Shown: positions 50,363 to 60,649 of the stretch, piece after piece
Layout: every line of letters starts with the position of its first letter
Numbering within the stretch: position 1 is the stretch's first letter
From: Bacillota bacterium
GTDB lineage: Bacteria; Bacillota; Clostridia; Ch29
NCBI GenBank assembly: GCA_013540605.1
Contig: JABVCK010000029.1
Coordinates: 62,001 to 126,000, forward strand
Length of the DNA: 64,000 bases
Direction of reading: 5' to 3'
Position numbers and translations under genes: made by a program
The notes under the pieces: model-generated
Database searches by the model: none
What the model was told of the DNA's origin: nothing
What the model saw: only the letters and a program-made list of their open reading frames with translations

Positions 50363-51403
50363 ATGTTTGACGGTAAAACGCTGTTGATAACCGGAGGAAC
50401 GGGCTCATTTGGAAATGCAATGCTGAACAGGTTTGTGAACTCGCAGATTAAAGAGATAAGAATATTCAGCAGGGATGAAAAGAAACAGAACGATATGAGA
50501 CATGCATTTAGAGATCCCAGGATAACGTTCTATATAGGGGATGTGCGGGATTACAGCAGTGTTAACCATGCAATGAAGGGTGTTGATTATGTCTTTCATG
50601 CCGCTGCACTTAAACAGGTACCATCCTGCGAGTTTTACCCCATGGAAGCGGTGAAAACAAATATCCTTGGAGCCGAGAATGTTATAAACGCTGCCGTTGA
50701 TAATGGAGTAAGAAAACTTATTGCATTGAGTACGGATAAGGCAGTATACCCCATAAATGCAATGGGCATCTCCAAGGCAATGATGGAGAAACTGATCGTA
50801 GCAAAATCAAGGACACTATCAAGCAGCGAGACAGTATTATGCTGTACACGGTATGGCAACGTTATGGCGTCAAGGGGTTCGGTAATTCCACTTTTTATTG
50901 ATCAGATAAAGGGTGGAGGTCCCATAACGATGACAGACCCAAATATGACCAGGTTTCTAATGTCGCTTGACGAGGCTGTGGATCTTGTACTGCACGCGTT
51001 TAAGTACGGAAAGCAGGGAGATATATGGGTCCATAAAGCGCCCGCCTCTACAATTCAAGACCTGTCAGCGGCGTTAATGGATATATTTGATACGAAAGTG
51101 GATGTCAGGGTCATCGGAACGCGGCATGGGGAAAAATTGTATGAAACACTGGTAACCAGGGAGGAAATGCTGAAAGCCGAGGACCTGAAAAAATATTTCA
51201 GGATCAGGGCGGATAACAGGGATTTGAACTACAGCAAGTATTTCTCCTCAGGGGAGACAAAGATATCCAGTTTATCGGATTTCAATTCACATAATACCGA
51301 AAGGCTTTCGGTAGAAGGGGTAAAGGAGAAGCTCATGACGATTGAATACATTAAAAGTGAGCTGGCTTCAACCTCAGGCTCTGGAAAGAGCTATAGAGAA
51401 TAA
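50363..51403 (+). CDS. UDP-GlcNAc 4,6-dehydratase-type polysaccharide biosynthesis protein
   Basis: LLITGGTGSFGNAMLNRF, HAAALKQVPSCEFYPMEAVKTNILGAENVI, LSTDKAVYPINAMGISKAMMEKL. Confidence 0.92.
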   Translation: MFDGKTLLITGGTGSFGNAMLNRFVNSQIKEIRIFSRDEKKQNDMRHAFRDPRITFYIGDVRDYSSVNHAMKGVDYVFHAAALKQVPSCEFYPMEAVKTNILGAENVINAAVDNGVRKLIALSTDKAVYPINAMGISKAMMEKLIVAKSRTLSSSETVLCCTRYGNVMASRGSVIPLFIDQIKGGGPITMTDPNMTRFLMSLDEAVDLVLHAFKYGKQGDIWVHKAPASTIQDLSAALMDIFDTKVDVRVIGTRHGEKLYETLVTREEMLKAEDLKKYFRIRADNRDLNYSKYFSSGETKISSLSDFNSHNTERLSVEGVKEKLMTIEYIKSELASTSGSGKSYRE

Positions 51404-51429
51404 TTATGCTGTAGTGAAGGGTGGAAGGG

Positions 51430-52305
51430 ATGAAAAAGATCTTAGTCTTAGGGTCAACCGGTATGGCCGGACACGTTATAACTATGCAGCTCTGCAAAAA
51501 CCCAGGCTGCAAGGTGTTCAACGTTTCGCGGAAGAACAGGCTGAACGGGCATACTGTTGTCATCGATGCCATGGAGATCGACAGGCTGGATGATTATCTG
51601 CAGGAAATATCGCCGGACGTAATTGTAAACTGTATAGGCGTTTTAAACCAATTTGCGGAGGCTGAAAAGGATAAGGCCGTGTTTTTAAACTCCTATTTGC
51701 CCCATTATCTGGAAAGCAAGTACAAAAGGTCATGCACCCGAATTATACATTTGAGTACCGACTGCGTGTTCTCAGGAAGGGACGGGAACTATCCTGAAAA
51801 CGCTTTTAGGGATGGCGACAAATTTTACGACAGGACAAAGGCGGTTGGGGAAATCATCAATGATAAGGATTTAACCATTCGAACATCTATTATAGGTCCT
51901 GATATGCGACCGGAAGGTATAGGTTTGTTTAATTGGTTCATGAAAAGCAGGGGGACCATCTACGGGTATACTCAAGTGTTCTGGAACGGTGTTACGACAA
52001 TAGAGCTGGCGAAGCTGGTGGAAATGTTGCTAAACAGCGATATTTCCGGTTTGGTTCATTTCGTTCATAAAAGCAAGATATCAAAACACGAACTGCTTAC
52101 CATCCTGAAACGGAAATTTCACCGCGAAGACATTGAAATTGAAGAATTCGGGAATATAAGTTTGGATAAAAGCCTTCTAAATACCCGTGAAGATTTCTTC
52201 TATCAGGTCCCTTCTTACGCTGAAATGATAGATGAAATGAAAGAATGGGTGGACAATAATAAGCATCTATACCCCCATTACTTTAATAAGAGGTGTTATA
52301 TATGA
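51430..52305 (+). CDS. RmlD-like sugar nucleotide reductase/epimerase (SDR)
   Basis: KKILVLGSTGMAGHVI, VNCIGVLNQFAEAEKDKAVFLNSYLPHYLE, HLSTDCVFSGRDGNYPE, DRTKAVGE. Confidence 0.88.
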   Translation: MKKILVLGSTGMAGHVITMQLCKNPGCKVFNVSRKNRLNGHTVVIDAMEIDRLDDYLQEISPDVIVNCIGVLNQFAEAEKDKAVFLNSYLPHYLESKYKRSCTRIIHLSTDCVFSGRDGNYPENAFRDGDKFYDRTKAVGEIINDKDLTIRTSIIGPDMRPEGIGLFNWFMKSRGTIYGYTQVFWNGVTTIELAKLVEMLLNSDISGLVHFVHKSKISKHELLTILKRKFHREDIEIEEFGNISLDKSLLNTREDFFYQVPSYAEMIDEMKEWVDNNKHLYPHYFNKRCYI

Positions 52306-53000
52306 AAAAAACAAAGAGGGTTATTGTCGATATTCTGTTCAATGCCTGGAAGAAGAGTGACCAGATTTATGATATCGGCTGGATAGATAAGAGGATGGCA
52401 ATATTTATGAATTATACACTAAAGAGTCTGCTGGGCCAGAGTAATCAGGAGTATTTGGCATTGGTGCGCTATAGCGGGGACACCGTCAAATTAATAAAGC
52501 AAACGCTTTCGAAGTATCCACCTTTACCACCTAATATTAAGTTCATTGATGCCAATAGTTATACCAGCGAAATAATAAAAAGTGTGAAGGGCTATGACTA
52601 CCTCTATTTGGCAAGACTGGACAGTGATGATATGTACAGCAAATCATTCATACAAAAGCTGCATAATTATAATCCTAAGCCGGAAACCGAAGTGCTTATC
52701 TCACGCAATGGGTATATATATGATTCTGTTAATCACCGGATAGCAAAATATTTCCACAAGTCTCCGCCCTATCATGCACTTGTTTACAGGGTGGAAGACT
52801 TCATAAAGGGAAAAAGGCATAAGCTCCCTAAGGGACATTGGAGCGCGTTAGAGCTCAATTATGAACTGTTGGACGGTGCAAATTTTATTAGCCATGTACA
52901 TTCGCTCAATACACTGTTCACGTTTAACAAGAATTATACCGTTGGACCTATTATAACCGACAGGGAAAAAATACGGGGTATCCTTAGGGACTTCATATAG
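52302..53000 (+). CDS. putative glycosyltransferase
   Basis: YLYLARLDSDDMYSKSFIQKL (LDSDD, GT-A-like); cluster context. Confidence 0.7.
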   Translation: MKKTKRVIVDILFNAWKKSDQIYDIGWIDKRMAIFMNYTLKSLLGQSNQEYLALVRYSGDTVKLIKQTLSKYPPLPPNIKFIDANSYTSEIIKSVKGYDYLYLARLDSDDMYSKSFIQKLHNYNPKPETEVLISRNGYIYDSVNHRIAKYFHKSPPYHALVYRVEDFIKGKRHKLPKGHWSALELNYELLDGANFISHVHSLNTLFTFNKNYTVGPIITDREKIRGILRDFI

Positions 53001-53036
53001 TTATTATTACAATCTACTTGAAGAGGTGTTCAGGAC

Positions 53037-53648
53037 TTGGATGGTTGGGAGAAAATTGTCGACGAACTGTCTATTATAAAGCCGAAGGAGATTACCGATG
53101 AGAGATGGAAACAGCTGAATTCAAAGAATAATAAGGGCCGGATAGCGAATATGCTGGAATATGAATTTGGAGAGAAGGTGCTTGAGATTGGCCCCTGTGA
53201 AGGCTTTTTAAGCATATACCTATGCAAATTAAAGCCCGGGATCAAACAGTATATGGGTCTGGAGATAGACGGAAAGATGGTTGCCATATGCAAAAGGCTT
53301 GCATCTCAAAATGGTATAAATAAGGCCAGGTACATCCAGGGAGATGGGTGTGTAATGGAGGGACTCGAGGGTCGGCTGTTTGACACAATTATTATGGCGG
53401 AAGTTCTGGAACACTTGAGAAACCCTCTCAGTATGCTGAAAAGGGCCTATACCGCGTTGTCTCCCGGAGGAAGCACAATAATTACGGTTCCAGGGAAAGG
53501 GGTCATGCCTCCAGGCAGAACACCGGGTCACGTTCAGGATTTTTTAGTGGATGATATGAAATCGATGCTGGATGAAGCAGGCTTCAGGCTGCTGCATCAT
53601 AGAAGGAACCATCTATGGGAGTTTTATTTGGCGATTAAACCAGTCTGA
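53037..53648 (+). CDS. class I SAM-dependent methyltransferase
   Basis: EKVLEIGPCEGFLSIYL, IIMAEVLEHLRNPLSMLKRAYTALSPGGSTIITVPG; TTG start. Confidence 0.9.
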   Translation: MDGWEKIVDELSIIKPKEITDERWKQLNSKNNKGRIANMLEYEFGEKVLEIGPCEGFLSIYLCKLKPGIKQYMGLEIDGKMVAICKRLASQNGINKARYIQGDGCVMEGLEGRLFDTIIMAEVLEHLRNPLSMLKRAYTALSPGGSTIITVPGKGVMPPGRTPGHVQDFLVDDMKSMLDEAGFRLLHHRRNHLWEFYLAIKPV

Positions 53649-53664
53649 ATAAATGTAAAAAACT

Positions 53665-53701
53665 CACCTGCTGTTATCTCTACTTACAATAACAGCAGGT
53701 G
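53665..53701. terminator. bidirectional terminator
   Basis: CACCTGCTGTTAT ... ATAACAGCAGGTG then ttttcttattttt. Confidence 0.8.
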
Positions 53702-53706
53702 TTTTC

Positions 53707-54528
53707 TTATTTTTTGATGAACATTTCTGTGTAGTAACTGCCGGAAATCCCCACTCCGATATGAGTATAGCTGGGGTTAAGGATATTAGCCCTATGTCCT
53801 TCTGAATTCATGAAACCTGAATGGGCGCTTTCCACGCTATAAGTCTTGCCTATGTTTTCAGCAGCGCTTTTATATGTAATGCCGAAGTTCTTCATCATGG
53901 CAAAAGGTGAACCGTATGTCGGGGAATCATGTGAGAAATATTTGTTTGTGTTCATATCCTCCGACTTGATCCTGGCAACCCTTGATAGTTGATAGTCAAT
54001 GGTCAGGGGTTTCAGCCCCGCCTTTGTTCTATCCCTGTTAATCAGCTCAATCAGCTTCAGCTCGTTTGACGTGAGCTGATAAGCTCCGCTTTGGCCTGGC
54101 GTCTGTTGAGCAGGGTTTGTGTCAGGAGGGTTCTGTGTTTGTCCGGCACCCTGGGGCAGACCTGTGCTTCCTGAACTGCTGGGTATCGGATAATAGTTGC
54201 TTGTCCCACTTGCTGGCTTCTGATAGTAGATTTTTTGGTTTCCAACGGTTACATATGTTGTGGACGGTGTGTTTCCTGTTTGGGTTGCGGGTTTTGCCGG
54301 AGCATTATTTGTATTGCCGGGAGCTGCCTGTACAGGGTTTGAAGCTGACGGCGGTTGAATTTTTGCTCCACTTAGTGAATAGTAATTATTATATGTATTT
54401 GAGTCTGTGTTATAGATGATTTTCTTGCCATCGGCTGTATAGTAATATGCTCCGTAGGCAGTCTGTGATAACCCGATGCTTATCATAAACAATGCTGTGA
54501 CGAGAATAACTGTGGTTCTTTTTTTCAA
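53707..54528 (-). CDS. secreted CAP/SCP-domain protein
   Basis: Signal peptide; LIELINRDRTKAGLKPLTIDYQLSRVARIKSEDM, FSHDSP, AAENIG, GHRANILNPSYTHIGVGI. Confidence 0.92.
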   Translation of the reverse strand: MKKRTTVILVTALFMISIGLSQTAYGAYYYTADGKKIIYNTDSNTYNNYYSLSGAKIQPPSASNPVQAAPGNTNNAPAKPATQTGNTPSTTYVTVGNQKIYYQKPASGTSNYYPIPSSSGSTGLPQGAGQTQNPPDTNPAQQTPGQSGAYQLTSNELKLIELINRDRTKAGLKPLTIDYQLSRVARIKSEDMNTNKYFSHDSPTYGSPFAMMKNFGITYKSAAENIGKTYSVESAHSGFMNSEGHRANILNPSYTHIGVGISGSYYTEMFIKK

Positions 54529-54690
54529 TCTATCACCCCTTAATACTTTATTGGATGCGCTGCTAAATCATGGAAACCACGTGGTTATCCGCCCACCTTT
54601 ATCATACTTTAATTGGTATACATAATGCAATTGATTTGGAAAATGGTGTATAGGTAATTTTTTGTAGTTCTTTAAAAAGGAGGTTTTGCT

Positions 54691-55695
54691 TTGAAGGTAT
54701 TGTTTCAAATCAGGCCTGATTTTGCTTCAAACCCTGCGGGAGACAGTGTACAGATGATCAATACAAAGAAATACCTGGAAAGGCTGGGAGTACGGGTGGA
54801 TGTATCAACGGTTCTCAGCCAGGATTACAGGGGATACGACATCGTGCATCTGTTCAACCTGACCAGGGTAGTGGAAACCTATGCTTTTGCCTATAAGGCT
54901 TCCCAGTATGGTATACCCATAGCGCTGTCGACGATTTACTGGGATAATATGAAGTACTATAAGGACAATGATGGGCTTCCGGGCTGGAAGGCTAAGGCCT
55001 GGAACCAGCAGAACTTGTTGAGAAAACTGGTTCTTTCCAAAGCTTCTGTGCTTCTTCCCAATTCGGAGGCTGAAGCGGAAATGGTTGTCCAGGGGTTCAA
55101 TGTCGATAAGCCTTGGGTGACAGTCCCGAACTGCGTGGATAAGAGCTTTTCGCAGGGCAATGCGTTAAGGTTTGAACAGGAATACGGGATAAAGGATTTT
55201 ATACTTTGTGTCGGGAGGATATCTCCGAGAAAGAACCAGCTGGGACTGATAAAAGCCATAAAGGAAATTAAAAGGCCGATTGTTTTTATTGGACCGGTGA
55301 ACGATGTTAATTATGTGGAAGAATGTAAAAATGAAGGGGGAAAAGATGTTATGTTCATATCCCGGCAGAGTTCAGATCAGCTGCGAGACAGCTATGCGGC
55401 CGCACGGATTCATGTTCTGCCAAGCTGGTTTGAAACACCTGGGCTTGCCAACCTGGAAGCTGCGGCCGCAGGGTGCCAGATTGTGACCACCGAATATGGA
55501 AGCACCCGTGAATACTTTGGAGACCTGGCTTATTACTGCCGGCCTGAAGACTTAAATACGATCAAAAGGGCAGTTATGGACGCTTTGATGGAGAATAAGG
55601 GTGAGCAGCTAAGGGATTTGGTATTATCAAAATATACCTGGGAGAATGCTGCGGAAAAGACCTTACAGGCATACAGGATGGTGTTGGGGGAATGA
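54691..55695 (+). CDS. glycosyltransferase family 4
   Basis: FILCVGRISPRKNQLGLIKAIKEI, HVLPSWFETPGLANLEAAAAGCQIVTTEYGSTREYFGD. Confidence 0.92.
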   Translation: MKVLFQIRPDFASNPAGDSVQMINTKKYLERLGVRVDVSTVLSQDYRGYDIVHLFNLTRVVETYAFAYKASQYGIPIALSTIYWDNMKYYKDNDGLPGWKAKAWNQQNLLRKLVLSKASVLLPNSEAEAEMVVQGFNVDKPWVTVPNCVDKSFSQGNALRFEQEYGIKDFILCVGRISPRKNQLGLIKAIKEIKRPIVFIGPVNDVNYVEECKNEGGKDVMFISRQSSDQLRDSYAAARIHVLPSWFETPGLANLEAAAAGCQIVTTEYGSTREYFGDLAYYCRPEDLNTIKRAVMDALMENKGEQLRDLVLSKYTWENAAEKTLQAYRMVLGE

Positions 55696-56381
55696 TGGAA
55701 CGGATATATAATAGCAAGAATAAGGAAAGGAAAAGATATCCGGTGGGTCCCGGCTCAAGTATTGGGCATATCAGAACATACGGGGGTACCTTAAGCGCTC
55801 TGGTCAGAGAAAAAAGGACCAGGGAACTGCTCATACTGTCCAACAATCACGTGATTGCCAACTGCACAAACGGCTGCGACGGCAGGGCCAGAAGGGGTGA
55901 CCCGGTATTCCATCCGTCTATCGGCGATGGGGGCAGATATAGGGATATTATCGCAAGGCTCTACAAATGGGTTCCGCTTATAGAAGGAGCGGAAAACCTT
56001 GTTGACGCTGCCCTTGCAAAACCGATAAACAGGAACTATGTTTTCAGCCGGATAATCGGCTTAGGAGATATAGAGGGAGAAGCAGAGGGGAAGAGGGGAA
56101 TGAGGGTCAAAAAGGTGGGCAGATCCTCCGGGCTTACCTGCGGCGAGATAATCGAAGAAGGTTTCAAGACAACAATTACCCTCGAGGGCAGGAGCTTTAC
56201 CTTTGCCGACCAGCTTGTTATAGACATACCCTGCAGGGAAGGGGACAGCGGTTCAATTGTGGTGGATAATAACAACAGGGCGGTCGGCCTGCTTTTTGCG
56301 GCACAGGGGAATTTGGGGATAGCTAACAGGATACAGCATGTAACAGGATTGCTGGGTATAGATTTTACCAAACGCTTCTAA
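55692..56381 (+). CDS. trypsin-like (S1-fold, Nal1-like) serine protease without signal peptide
   Basis: Putative triad in ILSNNHVIAN (His), LVDAALAKP (Asp), REGDSGSIVV (Ser); overlaps upstream GT stop. Confidence 0.82.
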   Translation: MMERIYNSKNKERKRYPVGPGSSIGHIRTYGGTLSALVREKRTRELLILSNNHVIANCTNGCDGRARRGDPVFHPSIGDGGRYRDIIARLYKWVPLIEGAENLVDAALAKPINRNYVFSRIIGLGDIEGEAEGKRGMRVKKVGRSSGLTCGEIIEEGFKTTITLEGRSFTFADQLVIDIPCREGDSGSIVVDNNNRAVGLLFAAQGNLGIANRIQHVTGLLGIDFTKRF

Positions 56382-56467
56382 TGTAACCAATAACTGAATC
56401 GCGTCATAGAATGCTAGTGAAAACCGGGTTATGAACCTAAAAAGACGATGAACCAAGGAGGATCACC

Positions 56468-57403
56468 ATGGGAAAGCTCAATATACTTGTATTTGCAAAG
56501 CCCAACAGCAGAACCTTCAAGTTTGTACTTGCAGATTTCTTTATGGAGTTGGGCAGACAGGCCCGTGTCCAGGTATGGGATAAGGATAACTGGGACACGT
56601 ATTATATTCTTAAGGTAATGCGGAATAGGGGGTTCAATCCGGATTTTATACTGCACTATGATTTCGTCTATAATTATTCGTTTGCCCCTAGGGTATTGGG
56701 GCTGAATCGTGTCAACATCCCTAAGGGAGTATATTATTTTGACCTGCAGGTTCAGAAGGATGAGCGCAGACGGTTTATTCAGCATAATGGTATAGACCTG
56801 GTATTTTGCACATCCAGGGACCTATTCCGCAGAGAATACCGGGGGCTGCAAAGAATGTTCAGGTGGCTTCCCTTCAGTATAGATCCCAGTATATTCAAGG
56901 ATTGGAAGCTTGACAAAACCATTGATTTTCTTTTAATGGGGAATATGTGGAAAGGATGGTATCCATTCCGCGAAAGGGTATTGGAGGTAATGAGAGGTAA
57001 AAGGGGGTTCGTTTATCACGGCCATCCATGGAAGTCCGGTGCCGGTAAGAACAGTAATTATATCGGTGAGAGCTATGCCCAGGAGATAAACAGAGCAAAA
57101 ATTTTCTTCACCTGCGGGACCAAGTATGGGTATCCGGTTAAAAAGTTCTTTGAAGTACTTGCGTGCAATACCCTTCTAATTGCACAGGGCAACAACGACC
57201 TGGAAGGCCTGGGTTTTATCGATGGGGAAAACTACGTTAAAAGTACAGAAGAAGATTTTTATGACCTTGCCATGTATTTTCTTCACAATAGACAGGAAAG
57301 GGAGAGGATAGCCCTCAACGGATACAATTTAGTACATTCAAGACATACCAACCAGGTGAGGGTAAAGGAATTTCTGGATATGGTAAAACAGTATACAAAA
57401 TAA
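56468..57403 (+). CDS. CgeB-like glycosyltransferase
   Basis: 311 aa; INRAKIFFTCGTKYGYPVKKFFEVLACNTLLIAQGNNDL; paralogue of next gene. Confidence 0.82.
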   Translation: MGKLNILVFAKPNSRTFKFVLADFFMELGRQARVQVWDKDNWDTYYILKVMRNRGFNPDFILHYDFVYNYSFAPRVLGLNRVNIPKGVYYFDLQVQKDERRRFIQHNGIDLVFCTSRDLFRREYRGLQRMFRWLPFSIDPSIFKDWKLDKTIDFLLMGNMWKGWYPFRERVLEVMRGKRGFVYHGHPWKSGAGKNSNYIGESYAQEINRAKIFFTCGTKYGYPVKKFFEVLACNTLLIAQGNNDLEGLGFIDGENYVKSTEEDFYDLAMYFLHNRQERERIALNGYNLVHSRHTNQVRVKEFLDMVKQYTK

Positions 57404-57422
57404 ACTGGAGTAAGGTGGTCTA

Positions 57423-58358
57423 ATGGCAAAACTTAATATTCTGGTTTTTATCAAATTCCACCATCCTATACGAAAGCACTTCAGGGATTTCCTGCAGGAG
57501 CTGAACCGCCAGGCAAATGTGCAGATATGGGGCAGCGGCAGCTGGGATATGTATTATGTAAACAAACTTATGAATAAAAGGGGCTTTAAACCGGATTTTA
57601 TTTTTCATTATGATTTCGCATACGGCAACGCAATGGCTCCGCAGATACACGGGCTGAAGTATTCAGCTATCCCAAAGGGTGTCTATTATTTTGATATACA
57701 TGTGCAGACCAGAGAACGCATTCAGTTTGTAAAGGACAATAACATAGATCTTGTGTTCTGTCCTGTTAAAGAGTTCTTTTATAAGACTCTTCCGGAACTG
57801 AAAGACAAGTTCAGATGGCTGCCATTCAGTAACAACCCCAACATTTATAAGGACTGGCACAGACCTAAGGATGTAGATTTCATGCTGATGGGGAGGACCT
57901 GGAAAGAGTGGTATCCTTTCCGGAAAAAGGTCGTTGACAGGATGTCCGGCCTTAAGAATTTCGTGTATCACAAGCACCCCTTTGAGGCTGAATCAAAGAG
58001 TGATGTCTATATAGGGGAGAAATATGCAAAGGAAATCAACAGGGCAAAGATATTCTTTACCTGCGGGACCAGGTTCAACTATCCGGTAAGAAAGTATTTT
58101 GAAGTACCTGCATGCAACACTCTGTTAATGGCCAAGGGGAATAATGATTTGCCGGAACTAGGATATATTAACGGGGAAAACTTCATTGAATGCAATGAGG
58201 AGAACTTTTATGACCTTGCCATGTACTATCTCAAGCACGATGATGAAAGGGAGAGGATTGCCAAAAACGGTTATATCATGACCCATAAAAAACATACTGA
58301 CAGGGTAAGAGTTTCCCAATTCCTGAGCATGATCGAAAAGACACTTAATAAGAGGTAA
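57423..58358 (+). CDS. CgeB-like glycosyltransferase
   Basis: 311 aa; INRAKIFFTCGTRFNYPVRKYFEVPACNTLLMAKGNNDL; paralogue of previous gene. Confidence 0.82.
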   Translation: MAKLNILVFIKFHHPIRKHFRDFLQELNRQANVQIWGSGSWDMYYVNKLMNKRGFKPDFIFHYDFAYGNAMAPQIHGLKYSAIPKGVYYFDIHVQTRERIQFVKDNNIDLVFCPVKEFFYKTLPELKDKFRWLPFSNNPNIYKDWHRPKDVDFMLMGRTWKEWYPFRKKVVDRMSGLKNFVYHKHPFEAESKSDVYIGEKYAKEINRAKIFFTCGTRFNYPVRKYFEVPACNTLLMAKGNNDLPELGYINGENFIECNEENFYDLAMYYLKHDDERERIAKNGYIMTHKKHTDRVRVSQFLSMIEKTLNKR

Positions 58359-58365
58359 CGGATAA

Positions 58366-59553
58366 TTGAAATGGTATAAAGAAAGGATGACGTCTATGGG
58401 TATACCCCTTGTGGATTTGAATGCCCAGTATCAAAGTATAAAGGAAGAGGTAAATGCTGCTGTATCCGGGGTAATTAACTCAGGCAAATTTATAATGGGC
58501 AAGCATGTAAGAGAATTTGAGGAAAACTTTGCCCAATACAGCGGCAGCAAGTTTGCTATAAGTGTGGCCAACGGTACGGATGCTCTGGTAATTGCATTAA
58601 AGGCACTGGGTATAGGACCCGGCGATGAAATTGTAACAACTCCCTTTACTTTTTTTGCCACCTGTGAAGCAATCGTTCAATGCGGGGCCAAACCGGTATT
58701 TGCCGACATTGACGCTTATACCTATAATATTGATCCTGATGCTATAAAAAAGTGTGTAACCGGTGCTACAAAGGCAATTATTCCTGTTCACATATTTGGA
58801 AACCCGGCAAATATGGACAGTATTCTTGAAGTAGCACAGGAATATAGACTGATTGTAGTTGAAGACGCCTGCCAGGCAGTTGGAGCAAATTATAAGGGAA
58901 AAAAAGTAGGAACCATAGGGGATGCCGGCTGTTTTTCATTTTTCCCGTCCAAAAATTTAGGCTGCTGTGGAGACGGGGGCATGATAATAACCGATAGCGA
59001 GAAGGTTGCAGTAATGGCACGGGCCCTGAGGAGCCACGGCGGAGGGGAAGACGGAGCTAAAGCATATAGATTATTATACGGGTGCGAAACCGGAGAAATA
59101 CCTGATAAATATAATAATTACCTGGTGGGTTATAATAGCAGGCTGGATGAGATGCAGGCCGCTATTCTGAACGTTAAGCTAAGATATATTGACAGGTGGA
59201 ATCAACTCAGAAGGCAAAAGGCTTATTATTATAATGCTAGGTTAAAAGACTATCCCTTCATAACCCCAAAGGAGGAGGAACCCGCAGAGGCGGTCTACCA
59301 TATATATACATTGAGGACAAATCAAAGGGATAAAATCATCAGAAGCTTGAAGGAGAAGGGTATAGAAGCAAGGGTGTATTACCACATACCGCTTCATTTA
59401 CAGAAGGCATTAGGTTTCCTGGGATACAGGAAGGGTGACTTCATAAATACTGAAACCGTTATCGAGGAAATGTTTTCTATTCCAATGTATCCTGAGCTAA
59501 CCGTAAAGGAACAGGATTATATTATAGATGCAATGATAGACAGTCTTGAGTAA
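58366..59553 (+). CDS. DegT/DnrJ/EryC1/StrS sugar aminotransferase
   Basis: IPLVDLNAQYQSIKEEVNAAVSGVINSGKFIMG, GTDALVIALKALGIGPGDEIVTTPFTFFAT, FSFFPSKNLGCCGDGGMI; start may be 58387 or 58396. Confidence 0.95.
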   Translation: MKWYKERMTSMGIPLVDLNAQYQSIKEEVNAAVSGVINSGKFIMGKHVREFEENFAQYSGSKFAISVANGTDALVIALKALGIGPGDEIVTTPFTFFATCEAIVQCGAKPVFADIDAYTYNIDPDAIKKCVTGATKAIIPVHIFGNPANMDSILEVAQEYRLIVVEDACQAVGANYKGKKVGTIGDAGCFSFFPSKNLGCCGDGGMIITDSEKVAVMARALRSHGGGEDGAKAYRLLYGCETGEIPDKYNNYLVGYNSRLDEMQAAILNVKLRYIDRWNQLRRQKAYYYNARLKDYPFITPKEEEPAEAVYHIYTLRTNQRDKIIRSLKEKGIEARVYYHIPLHLQKALGFLGYRKGDFINTETVIEEMFSIPMYPELTVKEQDYIIDAMIDSLE

Positions 59554-59572
59554 TGCTATGGGGGAGGTCGAT

Positions 59573-60640
59573 TTGAAGAAGATTAGCGTTGGCCTTATTG
59601 GCTGTGGGAGCATTGCACTAAAGCATATAAGAGCTATTGCCAACAACAGGGAGGATTTAGTGATAACTTCGTTATGTGACCCGTGCAAAGAGAGGGCGCA
59701 GCGAATAAAAGAGGAATGTGCCGGGTTGACTGGTTACGGTGACGAAATTTCCATATACCAGGATTATAGGGTTATGGTGGATAGCAGCAAACCGGATTTT
59801 GTAAGTATACTGACTGAGAGCGGCATGCATTATGCCATAGCGGCAGATTGCATGAGGGCCGGAGTGAACGTGCTGGTGGAGAAACCGCTTGCTCTATCTA
59901 TAGCAGAGGTAGACGACTTGATTTCATTATCCGAATTGAATGGCGCAAAACTCGGGGTAGTCCATCAATACAGGTTTAATCCTTTGATCAGAGCATTAAG
60001 GGACAGGGTTGTAAAGGGAGATTTTGGAACGCTTTATTACGGAACAACTTCTGTAAGGTGGAGGCGCAATGCTAATTATTACAAGCAGGCAGAATGGCGT
60101 GGGACGGAGGCCAAAGACGGGGGAGTGTTGATGAATCAATGCATTCATAATATTGACTTGCTGCAGTGGCTTTTAGGGGAAAGGGCGATTGAAGTGTTTT
60201 CATATAAGCAAAACTACTCCCACCCATATATTGAGACCGAAGATACCGTACTTGGATTGATTAGATTTAGAAACGGTGTTATGGGAGCTTTCGAAGGGAC
60301 GATAAGCATTTTCCCCAGAAACCTCGAGAACAGGATAGCATTGTTTGGTGCAACCGGAAGTGCCATAATAGGCGGTGTGGCACTTGACAGGGTGGAGGCC
60401 TGGACTTTTGAAGAAGGTAGGGATTACGGCATCGAGGATTTCGGTAAACGGACAGAACATCAACCCTTTCCCGAAGCGCATATGCACAGCGAAGTATACA
60501 GGGATTATATAAACGCCCTGGTAAAGGGCATTGAACCGGAGACAAATGGTGAAGAGGCAAGAAAAAGTATAGAAATAATAACCGCAATGAGGTGGTCGGC
60601 GGAAAAAGGGCAGCCGCAAAGATTGCCAATGGAAGGGTGA
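59573..60640 (+). CDS. Gfo/Idh/MocA family oxidoreductase
   Basis: SVGLIGCGSIALKHIRAI, VLVEKPLALSIAEVDDLI, GGVLMNQCIHNIDLLQWLLG; TTG start after gggggagg. Confidence 0.93.
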   Translation: MKKISVGLIGCGSIALKHIRAIANNREDLVITSLCDPCKERAQRIKEECAGLTGYGDEISIYQDYRVMVDSSKPDFVSILTESGMHYAIAADCMRAGVNVLVEKPLALSIAEVDDLISLSELNGAKLGVVHQYRFNPLIRALRDRVVKGDFGTLYYGTTSVRWRRNANYYKQAEWRGTEAKDGGVLMNQCIHNIDLLQWLLGERAIEVFSYKQNYSHPYIETEDTVLGLIRFRNGVMGAFEGTISIFPRNLENRIALFGATGSAIIGGVALDRVEAWTFEEGRDYGIEDFGKRTEHQPFPEAHMHSEVYRDYINALVKGIEPETNGEEARKSIEIITAMRWSAEKGQPQRLPMEG

Positions 60641-60649
60641 TTATAAAAA

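Noticed and set aside
54575-54586. AACCACGTGGTT palindrome upstream of the CAP-domain gene
   Set aside because: Only 12 bp and no second copy or known regulator link; too weak alone.
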